DNA of 64,000 nucleotides from Gilvimarinus sp. 2_MG-2023 (GTDB lineage: Bacteria; Pseudomonadota; Gammaproteobacteria; Pseudomonadales; Cellvibrionaceae): assembly GCF_030547685.1 (NCBI RefSeq), contig NZ_JAUOQM010000044.1:314862-378861 (forward strand), in the 5' to 3' direction. The notes under the pieces are model-generated. The model had not been told where the DNA came from. It worked only from the letters and a program-made list of their open reading frames with translations, and did not search any database. The position numbers were made by a program, and so were the translations under genes. This document shows, piece by piece, positions 18,539 through 27,085 of this stretch (position 1 is the first letter of the stretch; each line of letters starts with the position of its first letter).

Positions 18539-19204
18539 ATGGCAAACATCGCCCTATCTACCGGTGAGTTCAAGAATGCTCTGCTCTTCGTATCTCTCAC
18601 GACTATTGTTATCGGGGGACTTGTTGGACTAGTGCGGCACTTCGGCTTCGGGGCCGATGGTGTTCAAGCTCTAATGTTAGGTTTGGGCTCTAGTGTTAGT
18701 TGGGCCATTGTGGTTTCTGTCTGGGCGTTTCGGCGACCGTGGACAACGGAGTGGCTTGCACGCTGTGCTGGCCGTCCCGTTATCCATGGGGTCTGGTTCG
18801 GGCACCTTGATACCAACTACGGTGCTAGCGATGGGAGTGCCGCCACAGCAATTCCCATAGCATTCGTAATAAAACAAACATACGTAGGGTACTCTCTCCT
18901 CTCATATACAGAGCACCAGGATAGTCAAACCTTGGTCGAATCATTGTCTGTTGATGATCAACATTCTACTACCCACTTGCGATACATGTATGAATTCTAC
19001 ATTCGAAAGCCTAATGAACGAAAACTCACAACCGGCGCGGCAGAACTAAAGTTAATTGAAGCTGGGACGCGGCTGCATGGACATTATCTCACCAACTCTC
19101 CCACACAAGGATTTGCAGATCTTATTTTGATTCAACGGGAGTGCCGTGGTATAGATACTTTTGGCGCGGCACAGAAGCTTTATCAAAAAAAGTTTCTAAC
19201 GTAA
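18539..19204 (+). CDS. Cap15-like two-TM beta-barrel (S-2TMbeta) effector
   Basis: The 221-aa protein has two N-terminal membrane helices (about residues 13-33 and 42-66). A beta-rich domain follows, starting WLARCAGRPVIHGVWFG and continuing PIAFVIKQTYVGYSLLSY, LRYMYEFYIRKP, LHGHYLTN. This is the plan of Cap15/S-2TMbeta proteins: the barrel binds a cyclic nucleotide and the helices disrupt the inner membrane, causing abortive infection. The start has GAGG 8 nt upstream and follows the DAC-like stop by 2 nt, so the two are one unit. No CD-NTase precedes it; the only candidate synthase is the DAC-like protein. It converges with the CBASS operon. Confidence 0.75.
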   Translation: MANIALSTGEFKNALLFVSLTTIVIGGLVGLVRHFGFGADGVQALMLGLGSSVSWAIVVSVWAFRRPWTTEWLARCAGRPVIHGVWFGHLDTNYGASDGSAATAIPIAFVIKQTYVGYSLLSYTEHQDSQTLVESLSVDDQHSTTHLRYMYEFYIRKPNERKLTTGAAELKLIEAGTRLHGHYLTNSPTQGFADLILIQRECRGIDTFGAAQKLYQKKFLT

Positions 19205-19558
19205 ATCTCGCTAACCACATAAGTATGTATATTGTATATGGCGCAAAATCAAGAGGGTGACGCCTAGCTAATTGGGCGCACAGGTATTCCTTAAATTAGT
19301 TTCGATGATGTGAATAGCATAAGTTGATGAATTTCATTGCGCAGCTAAAGTTGTTGCTAAACCCTTCGAAGGTGTAACAATAGCAGCCAGAAAATTGTGC
19401 TAAGCAAACGTCGTAATAGCGTGAAGGAAAACAGCCCCCCCAGTGTCATCGCGCTCGCTTAGTAGGTAGGGTTCGCAGTGGCCGGAGACGTCAAATATCA
19501 AAGTCGGGTTATTGCGGCTCGACAAGCAATCCGGGGTGCTCATTGATTTTACAGATTA
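19205..19558. other. gap between convergent immune modules
   Basis: These 354 bp lie between the stops of the Cap15-like gene and cap3. I see no gene, no terminator with a T-tract and no recognisable attachment site. Confidence 0.4.
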
Positions 19559-20035
19559 TTATTCTACAGGGATAAGCGTGGAGCCTCGCCCCGAACTCGG
19601 TACCATTTCGACGTGAAGGGACTTTCGCCCGACGATGACAGCCAGCATAAGGCGCCCATCACGACGCTTTGCAGCCAAGCGATTCCATTCGGATCTATCG
19701 AGACGAGAAGGGCGAGGATGGTCTTCAGGATGTGTATGCCACTCGCCCAAATAACGAACAGTGCCTTCACTTAATGTCCCTCGAGCCAAAGCAATAGATT
19801 CGTGGCCAAACGGCATACGCTCGAACAGGTAACGAAATCGCCTGTCCCAGGTTGTAGGTGCTGTTGCTTGCTCTATGTGCATATGAGCTCCATGAACCGA
19901 TCCCAATAGGAGCCCTCCAGCTTCGCAGTCGTCCTCTCGCCATTGAGCATGCTGCTCAAATATCTCTAGACAGGAATCCGAGAAATGCAATAGCGACCTT
20001 CTGTCGTTTGTGGCCCAGGAACTCACGAATTGCAT
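19559..20035 (-). CDS. cap3: CBASS JAMM/JAB isopeptidase Cap3
   Basis: Zinc metalloprotease that removes the conjugate Cap2 attaches to the CD-NTase. The JAMM signature is complete: EAGGLLLGS (Glu), GEWHTHPEDHPRPSRLDR (HxHP then S-x-x-D). The chosen ATG at 20035 lies within the end of cap2 (13-nt overlap); an in-frame TTG at 20068 would add 11 residues. About 158 aa, which is normal for Cap3. It is the last gene of the minus-strand CBASS operon and converges with the Cap15-like gene. Confidence 0.88.
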   Translation of the reverse strand: MQFVSSWATNDRRSLLHFSDSCLEIFEQHAQWREDDCEAGGLLLGSVHGAHMHIEQATAPTTWDRRFRYLFERMPFGHESIALARGTLSEGTVRYLGEWHTHPEDHPRPSRLDRSEWNRLAAKRRDGRLMLAVIVGRKSLHVEMVPSSGRGSTLIPVE

Positions 20036-21654
20036 ACAGGACAATCCTGGTCTCGAAGCGGGTCGCAATCGGGTGTTGCAAGCTGCTGGTCTCGGTCGAT
20101 AAGCCTGGTTCGCAACAAAGGGGAATAGTTCTCATTGATCCAATCAAGAACCATTTCAGTCCCCAGACTTGCAGCATATACAGACACTGAAGCTGGAAAT
20201 GGTACGTATAAACCCTCGCAACCATGCCCCGCCATGACGGTGGGAACAGGGTCAATTGTGGAGTGGAGTTCACCTCTTCTATTGCGATGCCAAAGGCATC
20301 GGAAGCAGGCGCCAGATTCATTTGTCTTCAAGAGGGCACGGACAGCCGTTCCTGGTCCCTCGATCCAGACTGAGAGCATGGGCGTCGGAAGCGGATAGTG
20401 GTTGCACAGCCAATGCCCCAGTGACTCTTCCCCGGTCGCGTCTATAAGCAAATCCAAGTCCCCCAGCTGGGCTTGCCTGACATCCACAGGGAGCGCACGA
20501 ATGTTGGCACCAGGAGCCAACCGTTTGAGCTCATCCGCCATGGCTTCGGCCTTGTTAGACAGCAGATCCGGGAATCCCAGACGATGACGTCCGATGTTCT
20601 GGGGGAGAAGGTGATCGAAGTCCACTAGCGTGAGTTTCCCGCCACCCGTCCCCGCCCCGGCTTTGACCAGCATATCCGACAGATATCCTCCGATCGTACC
20701 GCACCCAACAATAGCCAGGTTCTTACCAGCAAGGGTCTTTGACTTCGGTATATTTCGTTGCGCCAGATACCGATCATCGATTCTAAACACCGATACAGGC
20801 GTTGCCTTTAGCGTTAAGCTCAAATCCCTCCGACCGACGGACTTGAACTTTCGGGCTGAACACTGGCGATCATAGAGAACGGCAAAGCCGTATGTCATCA
20901 ACGGAGATTCGATAATGATCAGAACACCGTTGGCCTTCTTCTTTAAACCTTCCTTGATGCGCTCATGGATCTTGCGTCGACACTGAGGGTCAAGTGCACT
21001 CTGCCACTCCAAGATATGCCCAACCGTTTCAGGGGGCCAATGGCTGGTCAGTGGGCGAGGTTGAGCGCTGGTTTTAATCCGGTAAGTGAGCACTGTCTGA
21101 TCCGTGACTTGGTAGTCGAGCGATGTCAGCTTCTTCGTTGTTCGATCTTCGTTGTCGGTGATGAAACACAAAGAATTCCCATTGGCCTGCGCGATGATGC
21201 AGTTCTGTCGCCCCAAGTCTTCGTCCTGTATGTCTACAAAGCAAAGCCAACCATCCCAGTAGGCGAAAAACTCTTCCGCAAGATCTTCAACCATTTCTCC
21301 CTTCAAAATTTGACCTAGCACGACGGCGGCGTGCTGCAAGCATGCCAGCGACTGTCCAACAGGATCGTAGATGTCCAGAACAACCGTTCCTTTGGCGAGA
21401 TAACAAAGTCCACCATTCGCATCAAGATGAGGGACCGTTGAAGGTAGCTCGGAAGGGATTTCGAGCAGCCGGATGCGCGGCAAGTCGAAAAACGTAGGGT
21501 CTAGCTGAACTTCGCATGGACAGCCCTTGTCCGCTTGGGGTGGGGTCAACAGCCCATGCAGCCTGAACCAGCCATCATTCGTCTTGCTAACAAACTCGAA
21601 GCCTCTCTGCTGGAAGGCTTGCATCACGTCTTCAACCGCAGCGACGTTTCTCAT
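20023..21654 (-). CDS. cap2: CBASS E1/E2 fusion protein Cap2
   Basis: Ubiquitin-transfer-like enzyme that ligates the C-terminus of the CD-NTase to a target, priming nucleotide synthesis. The N-terminal half is E2-like, with a candidate catalytic Cys in [10 protein letters not shown] (about residue 82). The C-terminal half is a ThiF/E1 adenylation domain with the nucleotide loop [17 protein letters not shown] (about 313), [14 protein letters not shown] and LIDATGE. A further Cys in the GHGCEGLY segment (about 473) may be the E1 thioester site. The 543-aa length is slightly short for Cap2 (usually about 600). ATG overlaps the CD-NTase stop by 4 nt. Confidence 0.88.
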   Translation of the reverse strand: MRNVAAVEDVMQAFQQRGFEFVSKTNDGWFRLHGLLTPPQADKGCPCEVQLDPTFFDLPRIRLLEIPSELPSTVPHLDANGGLCYLAKGTVVLDIYDPVGQSLACLQHAAVVLGQILKGEMVEDLAEEFFAYWDGWLCFVDIQDEDLGRQNCIIAQANGNSLCFITDNEDRTTKKLTSLDYQVTDQTVLTYRIKTSAQPRPLTSHWPPETVGHILEWQSALDPQCRRKIHERIKEGLKKKANGVLIIIESPLMTYGFAVLYDRQCSARKFKSVGRRDLSLTLKATPVSVFRIDDRYLAQRNIPKSKTLAGKNLAIVGCGTIGGYLSDMLVKAGAGTGGGKLTLVDFDHLLPQNIGRHRLGFPDLLSNKAEAMADELKRLAPGANIRALPVDVRQAQLGDLDLLIDATGEESLGHWLCNHYPLPTPMLSVWIEGPGTAVRALLKTNESGACFRCLWHRNRRGELHSTIDPVPTVMAGHGCEGLYVPFPASVSVYAASLGTEMVLDWINENYSPLLRTRLIDRDQQLATPDCDPLRDQDCPVCNS

Positions 21655-22793
21655 CCAGCCTTCGTTCGCCCGACAAGTTCGCTCGGGCCAGCCTCCGCAG
21701 GAGCGGCTGTAATGGTGGCGGCTACGGATACCACCTTCACTCGACTCGGCTCATACGGAAAGCGCGTGCCAAATTCGCCTTGCATCCAAATGCAAGCCTG
21801 TGAGGGGCTGCCCGCATCAGTGGCAGCACGAAGCGTCTTCTCGAACTCTTCAAACGCCTTTGCCGCTTCTTCAACACCCGCGCTACCGAGCCGCTTCGTG
21901 AGTGACTCGGCCTCATCTGTTGGATTATCTACCCCTGCACGCAACCGGAACGGCAATCCCGCGACGACATCCAGTAGCGCAAGGTCATCACGCCGATCGC
22001 GCTTCTCAAAGAGCGGTGCCGAGGCGGCCATCAAGAGGATCGACGCAGGCCCACCGCTGGCCCACCTCCAATCGCGGAACGCCTTTAAGTACCGAACAAT
22101 GCGGCGGAATTGCTCTCCGTTGGCTTCCACCTCCCCCAGGAACCAGTCCTTCACTGGCCTAGGGTCCGATGATTTCCAGTCGCATTCACGGTGAGCCAGT
22201 AGAACTTTGCCTACAGGCAAGGCCGTCCAAGCATCTCGCTCAGCCATGTTCACCGCTTCCGTCAGTGAATCGTATCCATATCGCTGCATCGAAGCTTTGG
22301 CGAGTGTATCAAACTCCTCATCGGGAATAGCATATAGAGGGATATCAATATGGGCATACGTGGCAATTTCGAGGCGAATGCACGTCGGTTTCTCAGTTAC
22401 GAGCTTCCACTGCCTTTCCTTGATCAGCATTTTCAAGGCTTCTTCCGCCGCAGCAAAGAACACTGTCGCGGCTACGCTAGGGCGTTCCGTCTGAGTCACG
22501 AAACTCAGTGGCAAATAGCAACCATCGTCGATATCTGCTTGTTGCGGGCGTTGTGCCGGCGAATTCAGAGTTTTGTAAGCCCACGATCCTTGTGTGAAGA
22601 ATCGCGGTTGCGGCACCGAGTCCGTATACCCGTTTGCCCTCAGCACACGAGGGATACCAGTGCGCAGGCAATCCCTGACTTCCGTGCGTACGCTGGCAAT
22701 CCAGGCGCGCTGCTCGGGCGTCAGATCCAGCTCGTCATGCATGCAGGATTCGTCATCAACGGTGGTGAAGAAAAGTGCACTCAAATTCAGCAT
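21651..22793 (-). CDS. dncV: CBASS CD-NTase, DncV-like cyclic nucleotide synthase
   Basis: The signalling enzyme of CBASS. The catalytic metal-binding motif [13 protein letters not shown] (about residue 86) matches the DncV-type D-x-D-DG signature. The third carboxylate lies in the strand [15 protein letters not shown] (about 157-171). The N-terminus ([20 protein letters not shown]) resembles that of DncV, supporting this start. DncV itself makes mainly 3',3'-cGAMP; the product here is not determined. The protein ends in ...GRTKAG, a C-terminal glycine of the kind Cap2 conjugates. It overlaps capV by 7 nt and cap2 by 4 nt. 380 aa, a normal length. Confidence 0.88.
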   Translation of the reverse strand: MLNLSALFFTTVDDESCMHDELDLTPEQRAWIASVRTEVRDCLRTGIPRVLRANGYTDSVPQPRFFTQGSWAYKTLNSPAQRPQQADIDDGCYLPLSFVTQTERPSVAATVFFAAAEEALKMLIKERQWKLVTEKPTCIRLEIATYAHIDIPLYAIPDEEFDTLAKASMQRYGYDSLTEAVNMAERDAWTALPVGKVLLAHRECDWKSSDPRPVKDWFLGEVEANGEQFRRIVRYLKAFRDWRWASGGPASILLMAASAPLFEKRDRRDDLALLDVVAGLPFRLRAGVDNPTDEAESLTKRLGSAGVEEAAKAFEEFEKTLRAATDAGSPSQACIWMQGEFGTRFPYEPSRVKVVSVAATITAAPAEAGPSELVGRTKAG

Positions 22794-23788
22794 GCGGCCT
22801 CCGATGCGTTCTTGTTTGGGCCGTGATAGAAGGTGGGGGCGCCGGCCCGATGCGCTCTAAAAGGTTGAAACAGTGGATCGCCAAGGGCACGCTGCGCCGC
22901 GTGGACACCTCGATCCTTGAGCGTGTTCGTGGCACCAATCGACACCCGATCCAGTGACTTTACGTCCTTACTCTGGTCGGGAGTTGCCTGGTCGTCAATT
23001 TGGAAGTAATTGTGTCCCAATGACTGCCGCAGCATGTAGTCCACGGACGATTCTTGAGCAGAGATCACTAGATCGAAAAGCCCGCCGCGCCACTTACCGA
23101 AGCCGCGATCAAGACTGGCCCCACCACGAACAGTAGCACCAATAGTCATCGTTCCGATGGCGAGGACTCGAATCTCCGCATTCTGATCCGGCGCCAGAAA
23201 AGTGTTCACTTCGTGCAATCCAAACAAGCCGGGGGCGTTACCTACAAGCCCTCCGTCAGCAAAGACGCCGCGGTCGTTGCGTGCCAAGGGAAAGTATACG
23301 GGTGCGGCGGCGGTTGCCAATGCTACATCGACGATTTTCATGCGGTGATCTAACTCAAAAGAGGGGTGGTGAGGCGTCTTGAAAAACTGCCCCCTCCCCG
23401 TCGAGTAGTTGACAGCTGGCACGAGAACACGGTGCTTCAGTTCGCCGATAGCAGTTTTTTGGAAGCGCTCACTAAGAACTTCTTGCAATCCCATTGAGCT
23501 GTGCTTGGCGGTCAACCAAAACCCCAGAAGCCGTCGCAGTAGGCTACGGCTACCGAATATGCGGCTGCCCTGCTGTTCAAATAGTGCCTTGAGTTCAATG
23601 GCGGGAATTTCAGCAGCCAACCCTAGAGCCAGCATCCCTCCTGCCGATGTACCGCAGATCAGATCAAAATGCGACGCTATGGGACGCCCTAGCGCTGCCT
23701 CAAGTTCGGTCAGAACCGTCGCCGTATACAAACCACGGTAGCCGCCGCCTGATAGCGCAAGTACATGGTAGGTTGGGATGCTACTCAT
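22787..23788 (-). CDS. capV: CBASS effector CapV, patatin-like phospholipase
   Basis: Effector that degrades inner-membrane phospholipids when bound by the cyclic nucleotide. The patatin motifs are all present: oxyanion loop [10 protein letters not shown] (about residue 12), nucleophile elbow GTSAGG (about 47, Ser-Asp dyad enzyme) and the second dyad residue in DGGLVGNAP (about 186). 333 aa, typical. It is followed directly by the CD-NTase (7-nt overlap) and preceded, 6 nt away, by the DUF2188 gene, so it belongs to the same transcript. Confidence 0.92.
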   Translation of the reverse strand: MSSIPTYHVLALSGGGYRGLYTATVLTELEAALGRPIASHFDLICGTSAGGMLALGLAAEIPAIELKALFEQQGSRIFGSRSLLRRLLGFWLTAKHSSMGLQEVLSERFQKTAIGELKHRVLVPAVNYSTGRGQFFKTPHHPSFELDHRMKIVDVALATAAAPVYFPLARNDRGVFADGGLVGNAPGLFGLHEVNTFLAPDQNAEIRVLAIGTMTIGATVRGGASLDRGFGKWRGGLFDLVISAQESSVDYMLRQSLGHNYFQIDDQATPDQSKDVKSLDRVSIGATNTLKDRGVHAAQRALGDPLFQPFRAHRAGAPTFYHGPNKNASEAAC

Positions 23789-23794
23789 ATCCTA

Positions 23795-24019
23795 TCAGCC
23801 TTTCGGTGGGAATGGATCATTGCCGTGGCTGTCCTTGTCGCGGATGCGACCATCTGGCCGATGGATGACCAGCTCGGATTGATGCTTTCGCGCGATCTCC
23901 CTACCTGCATCGATGGCCTGTTGTTGTGTATCGTGCACGGAGGTTGCCCGCTGGTTACCAGCGCCTTTAATAGCCCATCGGTCATTGTGGGGAACTACGT
24001 GTTGATTTTTACCTGACAT
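23795..24019 (-). CDS. DUF2188 family small protein
   Basis: The 74-aa protein shows the DUF2188 pattern: QHVVPHNDRWAIKG, QQAIDAGREIA, ELVIHRPDGRIRDKDSHGND. The family is small and of unknown function, frequent beside defence and toxin genes. A ribosome-binding site GAGGTGA precedes the ATG. It is the promoter-proximal gene of the CBASS operon, 6 nt before capV, divergent from the CapH-like repressor gene. Whether it contributes to CBASS is unknown. Confidence 0.8.
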   Translation of the reverse strand: MSGKNQHVVPHNDRWAIKGAGNQRATSVHDTQQQAIDAGREIARKHQSELVIHRPDGRIRDKDSHGNDPFPPKG

Positions 24020-24043
24020 ACTAAATCACCTCAAACTAGTACA

Positions 24044-24127
24044 AAAAGTTCAATTTACAGAACTAGCATAGCGCCACACGTATCACTTTTCAAGCACGAA
24101 ATGTATGTCTATAATGAACTTTTGATT
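24044..24127. promoter_or_regulatory. divergent CBASS / capH promoters sharing a -35 region, with dyad operators
   Basis: Minus-strand promoter for the CBASS operon: -35 TTGAAA (24093-24088), 17-bp spacer, -10 TATGCT (24070-24065). Plus-strand promoter for the capH-like gene: -35 TTTTCA (24087-24092), 17-bp spacer, -10 TATAAT (24110-24115). AGTTC (24047-24051) and GAACT (24060-24064) form a dyad just past the CBASS -10. AAAAGTTCA (24044-24052) recurs inverted as TGAACTTTT (24116-24124), overlapping the capH start-of-transcription region. This is the layout expected if one repressor controls both directions. Sites are seen; binding is inferred. Confidence 0.6.
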
Positions 24128-24149
24128 TCAAGCTGGTAGATGAATCATC

Positions 24150-24470
24150 ATGACCAATATTTTGGGCAATAAAATCAAGACGTTAAGAAAAAATGAAGGA
24201 CTCACTCTTGAACAACTGGCTGAACAAATTGGTTCAGGTAAAAGCTATATCTGGGAAATAGAGAACAAAGGCGTTAAACGGCCTTCGGCTGAAAAGCTTG
24301 CGCTTATTGCCAAAGCTTTGAATGTCACAACTGATTTTTTGATAGATAATGAGCAAGTTGAAATTTCAGAAAATCAAGAAAAGGAGGTCTTCTATCGCAA
24401 GATAGGCAAGCTTGAAAAAGGTGATAGAGACAAGATTATGGACATGATCGATGCATGGAGCAAAAGATGA
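24150..24470 (+). CDS. XRE-family repressor, CapH-like
   Basis: The 106-aa protein has an N-terminal Cro/CI helix-turn-helix (LTLEQLAEQIGSGKSYIWEIE, about residues 16-35, then KRPSAEKLALIAKALNV). It overlaps the downstream metallopeptidase gene by 16 nt. Repressor-plus-ImmA-type peptidase pairs regulate phages, mobile elements and, as CapH/CapP, CBASS operons. Position directly divergent from CBASS and the shared operators favour a CapH-like role, which is inference: a general XRE/ImmA pair belonging to the island is the alternative. Confidence 0.75.
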   Translation: MTNILGNKIKTLRKNEGLTLEQLAEQIGSGKSYIWEIENKGVKRPSAEKLALIAKALNVTTDFLIDNEQVEISENQEKEVFYRKIGKLEKGDRDKIMDMIDAWSKR

Positions 24471-25381
24471 ACGAAGAAAGCAGGCGCCCTATTAAGGAAG
24501 CAAATCGAATCACAAGACTTCTCGATCTTGGCCTGAACGCCTCTGCACGATATCCCGTTGATGTAAAAAAAGTCGCGCTTGAACTCACTCCCTCGTTCAA
24601 CGCCGACCCAATTACGACTGTTCAAGCGGGCAGCATGGGAAAGATTGATGGGATGTTGGCCCGGCATCCTCATAAAGATGAATGGGCAATCTTTTACAAC
24701 CAAGACATAGCGCACAAAGGGCGAACCAACTTTACTTTAGCCCATGAGCTTGGCCATTACTTTGTTCACCGAAACCAAATCTCTATGAGCCGTTTCGAGT
24801 GTGGCGAAAGCGACATGCTGGATGAAAACAAGGACTTTCCAAATATCGAGACGGAGGCAAATATATTTGCCGCAAACTTGCTAATGCCTAACCACGACTT
24901 TCGCACCCAGGTCGATGGCGAGCCATTTTCCTTCGATTTGATGCAGCATTGTGCATGCCGCTATGACGCCTCCCTAACTGCGGTAGTTTTAAAGTGGCTG
25001 GAATTTTCCAAAAATGAAGTAATTGCCATTCTTTCTGAAGATGGTTTTATGCACTGGTCCAAATCAAACAGTCGAGCTCTCCGGTCTGGAAGATACTATG
25101 CTACTCGGAAGGAGTGCATTGAAATACCCGCAGGGTCTCTGGCGTTTAAAGCTGGCTATACTTCGCAAGCTAGGAGTGGAGTGATACACAGTACAGGCAT
25201 TTGGTTTCCGGATGCCGAGGCAGCAGAGTTTAGCATTTATTCGACAGAGCATGAGAAAACACTGACAGTACTAATTCTTGAGAGCTCTAATGGGCATAAT
25301 AATGAAAGTGGAGTAGAAAATGCGGATCAGTTGTTGGAAGACATTGTAACAAAAATATCGCGAGATTTTGGGCAGGAGTAA
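24455..25381 (+). CDS. ImmA/IrrE-type metallopeptidase, CapP-like
   Basis: The 308-aa protein has the zinc motif HELGHYFVH (about residue 98) and the downstream Glu in NIETEANIFAANLLMP (about 129), the pattern of gluzincins that cleave XRE repressors after DNA damage. The C-terminal 130 residues form a separate domain that could be a sensor. It overlaps the repressor gene by 16 nt, so both are made together. The expected role is to cut the CapH-like repressor and release CBASS transcription; this is by analogy with CapP. Confidence 0.8.
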   Translation: MEQKMNEESRRPIKEANRITRLLDLGLNASARYPVDVKKVALELTPSFNADPITTVQAGSMGKIDGMLARHPHKDEWAIFYNQDIAHKGRTNFTLAHELGHYFVHRNQISMSRFECGESDMLDENKDFPNIETEANIFAANLLMPNHDFRTQVDGEPFSFDLMQHCACRYDASLTAVVLKWLEFSKNEVIAILSEDGFMHWSKSNSRALRSGRYYATRKECIEIPAGSLAFKAGYTSQARSGVIHSTGIWFPDAEAAEFSIYSTEHEKTLTVLILESSNGHNNESGVENADQLLEDIVTKISRDFGQE

Positions 25382-25714
25382 ATCTGATCTAAAAAAGAGA
25401 TATTATATAGAATTGTAGATTTTTTGAACTCACACGCTTTCGAAAAACTTTAACGAAATGGCTTAGAAAGAAGGTGTATGCTAGCTTTCATTATCGAGAA
25501 TGTGAAATAAGGTCAGCTTTTAGGGCTTCATTAAACCTACTCTGCCTTAGTGGCTTGTTCGTTTTTATGATCTGACCAGTTGTCTCAATCAATTATCAAA
25601 TTCCCGAGTTAGTCATAAAGATTTACGAAGCGATTCCTTCTGATATTCTTTCCAAACTTTAGTGGGGTGGTCTTGATGCTCCACCGAATATGCGAAGAAA
25701 ACACGTTTTATTAG
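25382..25714. other. gap between CBASS regulators and the Tn7-like genes
   Basis: No gene or clear terminator. Both flanking stop codons face this gap (convergent). I could not find a Tn7-type end in it. Confidence 0.35.
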
Positions 25715-27085
25715 TCAGCTCTTAAGGTTCGAGTATATCGCTTGTAGAGCCCTTAGTAGGAGAATGACGTCTCGTCGCCTTAAATCGCTTGGAATAACGT
25801 ACCCTAGATCTCTTAACTTTCTGTCGCTTGGGTATATTCCATTTCGAGCCATAGAGAAAACAGCTTCGGTAATATATTTCAGTCTTTCCGTACTGTGAAG
25901 CCTTCTATTTTCTCGTTGCCATTTCAGCCACCGTCTCCTTAACTCACTATATTCATTGCTGAAATTGAAAAAAAGTGCAGAGTACGAAATCTCATGCTTT
26001 CGCGCGAAATGAGAGACCCGTATAGGAGGGTTCGGTTGTGACTGGAGTGCGCTCTTAAGAGCGAGGGAGATTCTCCTTTTTTGTTGATCAGTGAGGTTGG
26101 AGGAGGCACCAAAAACGGGTTTGTCGTTTTTTTTCCAGAGTTCCTTCTCTGTGAGGATATCTTCGTCGAAAACAAAGTGGTCTGGTGGAATATCAAGCCG
26201 ATAGCAAAGATCCATAAATGCGGGGAAGTACGGCCTTCGTTTGCCTGATACGATATTGTTGATCATTTTGGGGGCTACGTTAAGATGGTCGGCAAACTCG
26301 ACAGATGATATTTTTAGCGTCAACAATAGTCGGTCAATAGTGCGTTTTACAGAGTCAGGTCGTGGTTCTGTCTGTGTTTGGTTTATTCGCTCGATTAATC
26401 TGTAAATACTATTTGAGGCCCAAGCTTCTTCGTTGGTGTAATTTTCAGCTATGTGCTCGAAATCGTATTCGTGTAGGTTATGACCACATCTATCGCACAC
26501 CCATTGCCTAGGAAACGCTGAAAATTGATGTTGAATTTCGCCGCAAGCGGGGCAAAACTCGGATAAGCGGCTGCTGTGGTGTACGCAAATTTTCGTCTGC
26601 TGGCAAAGCCAGTACAGTCGCACGTAAGGCGTCGACTCCTGTGCCACATCTTCTCTCCAGCAGTCGCTACACCATGCTAGATGCTGGCGTTGCAAACCGC
26701 GAGCAGAAGGATCGTTGAGTGGTTGAAATGGGGTGTAAGTCAAATATTTTGCGTCAAAGATACCCACTGCTGCTGTATTGATTGCATCAATAAACCGCCT
26801 GGACATGACACCGAATCCGTTACATGCCTTCAGTCCAGTAGCTGGAAACTTCAGACAACGAGGGAGGTTCTCTGGAAGTACATACCTGCTTAATAGACGC
26901 CGGCTGAATGGGTGAGTGAGCTCCATCTGCTGCTCAGACTGGCGGCATAGGTAGGAACTCATACTTTCGATATCACCCGCGCGGTACCCAAGTGGCATAA
27001 GTGGTAGAAAGTAAGGATATTGAGCCTTTAAAGGCTTAATGTCCTGGCATTTAAGTGTTACCAATTCTTTAATTTTGAGTATCAT
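25715..27085 (-). CDS. tniQ: TniQ/TnsD-like target-selection protein with an internal HTH
   Basis: Target-site selector of Tn7-like transposons. The N-terminal TniQ region includes LPLMPLGYRAGDIESMSSYL. A zinc-binding block of Cys/His motifs follows (CSDCW, CVHH, FCPACGE, VCDRCGHNL; about residues 140-205). A helix-turn-helix resembling Cro/CI lies near residues 260-305 (FADHLNVAPKMINNIVSGKR). The C-terminal part is helical, as in TnsD-type proteins. 456 aa. It starts inside the end of tnsC (17-nt overlap). No Cas gene is present in the window, so an RNA-guided target mode is not supported. Confidence 0.8.
   Translation of the reverse strand: MILKIKELVTLKCQDIKPLKAQYPYFLPLMPLGYRAGDIESMSSYLCRQSEQQMELTHPFSRRLLSRYVLPENLPRCLKFPATGLKACNGFGVMSRRFIDAINTAAVGIFDAKYLTYTPFQPLNDPSARGLQRQHLAWCSDCWREDVAQESTPYVRLYWLCQQTKICVHHSSRLSEFCPACGEIQHQFSAFPRQWVCDRCGHNLHEYDFEHIAENYTNEEAWASNSIYRLIERINQTQTEPRPDSVKRTIDRLLLTLKISSVEFADHLNVAPKMINNIVSGKRRPYFPAFMDLCYRLDIPPDHFVFDEDILTEKELWKKNDKPVFGASSNLTDQQKRRISLALKSALQSQPNPPIRVSHFARKHEISYSALFFNFSNEYSELRRRWLKWQRENRRLHSTERLKYITEAVFSMARNGIYPSDRKLRDLGYVIPSDLRRRDVILLLRALQAIYSNLKS

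Noticed and set aside
20135..23868. Many open frames on the plus strand across the CBASS genes
   Set aside because: They are shadows of the minus-strand genes in GC-rich DNA; none shows a domain or ribosome-binding site.
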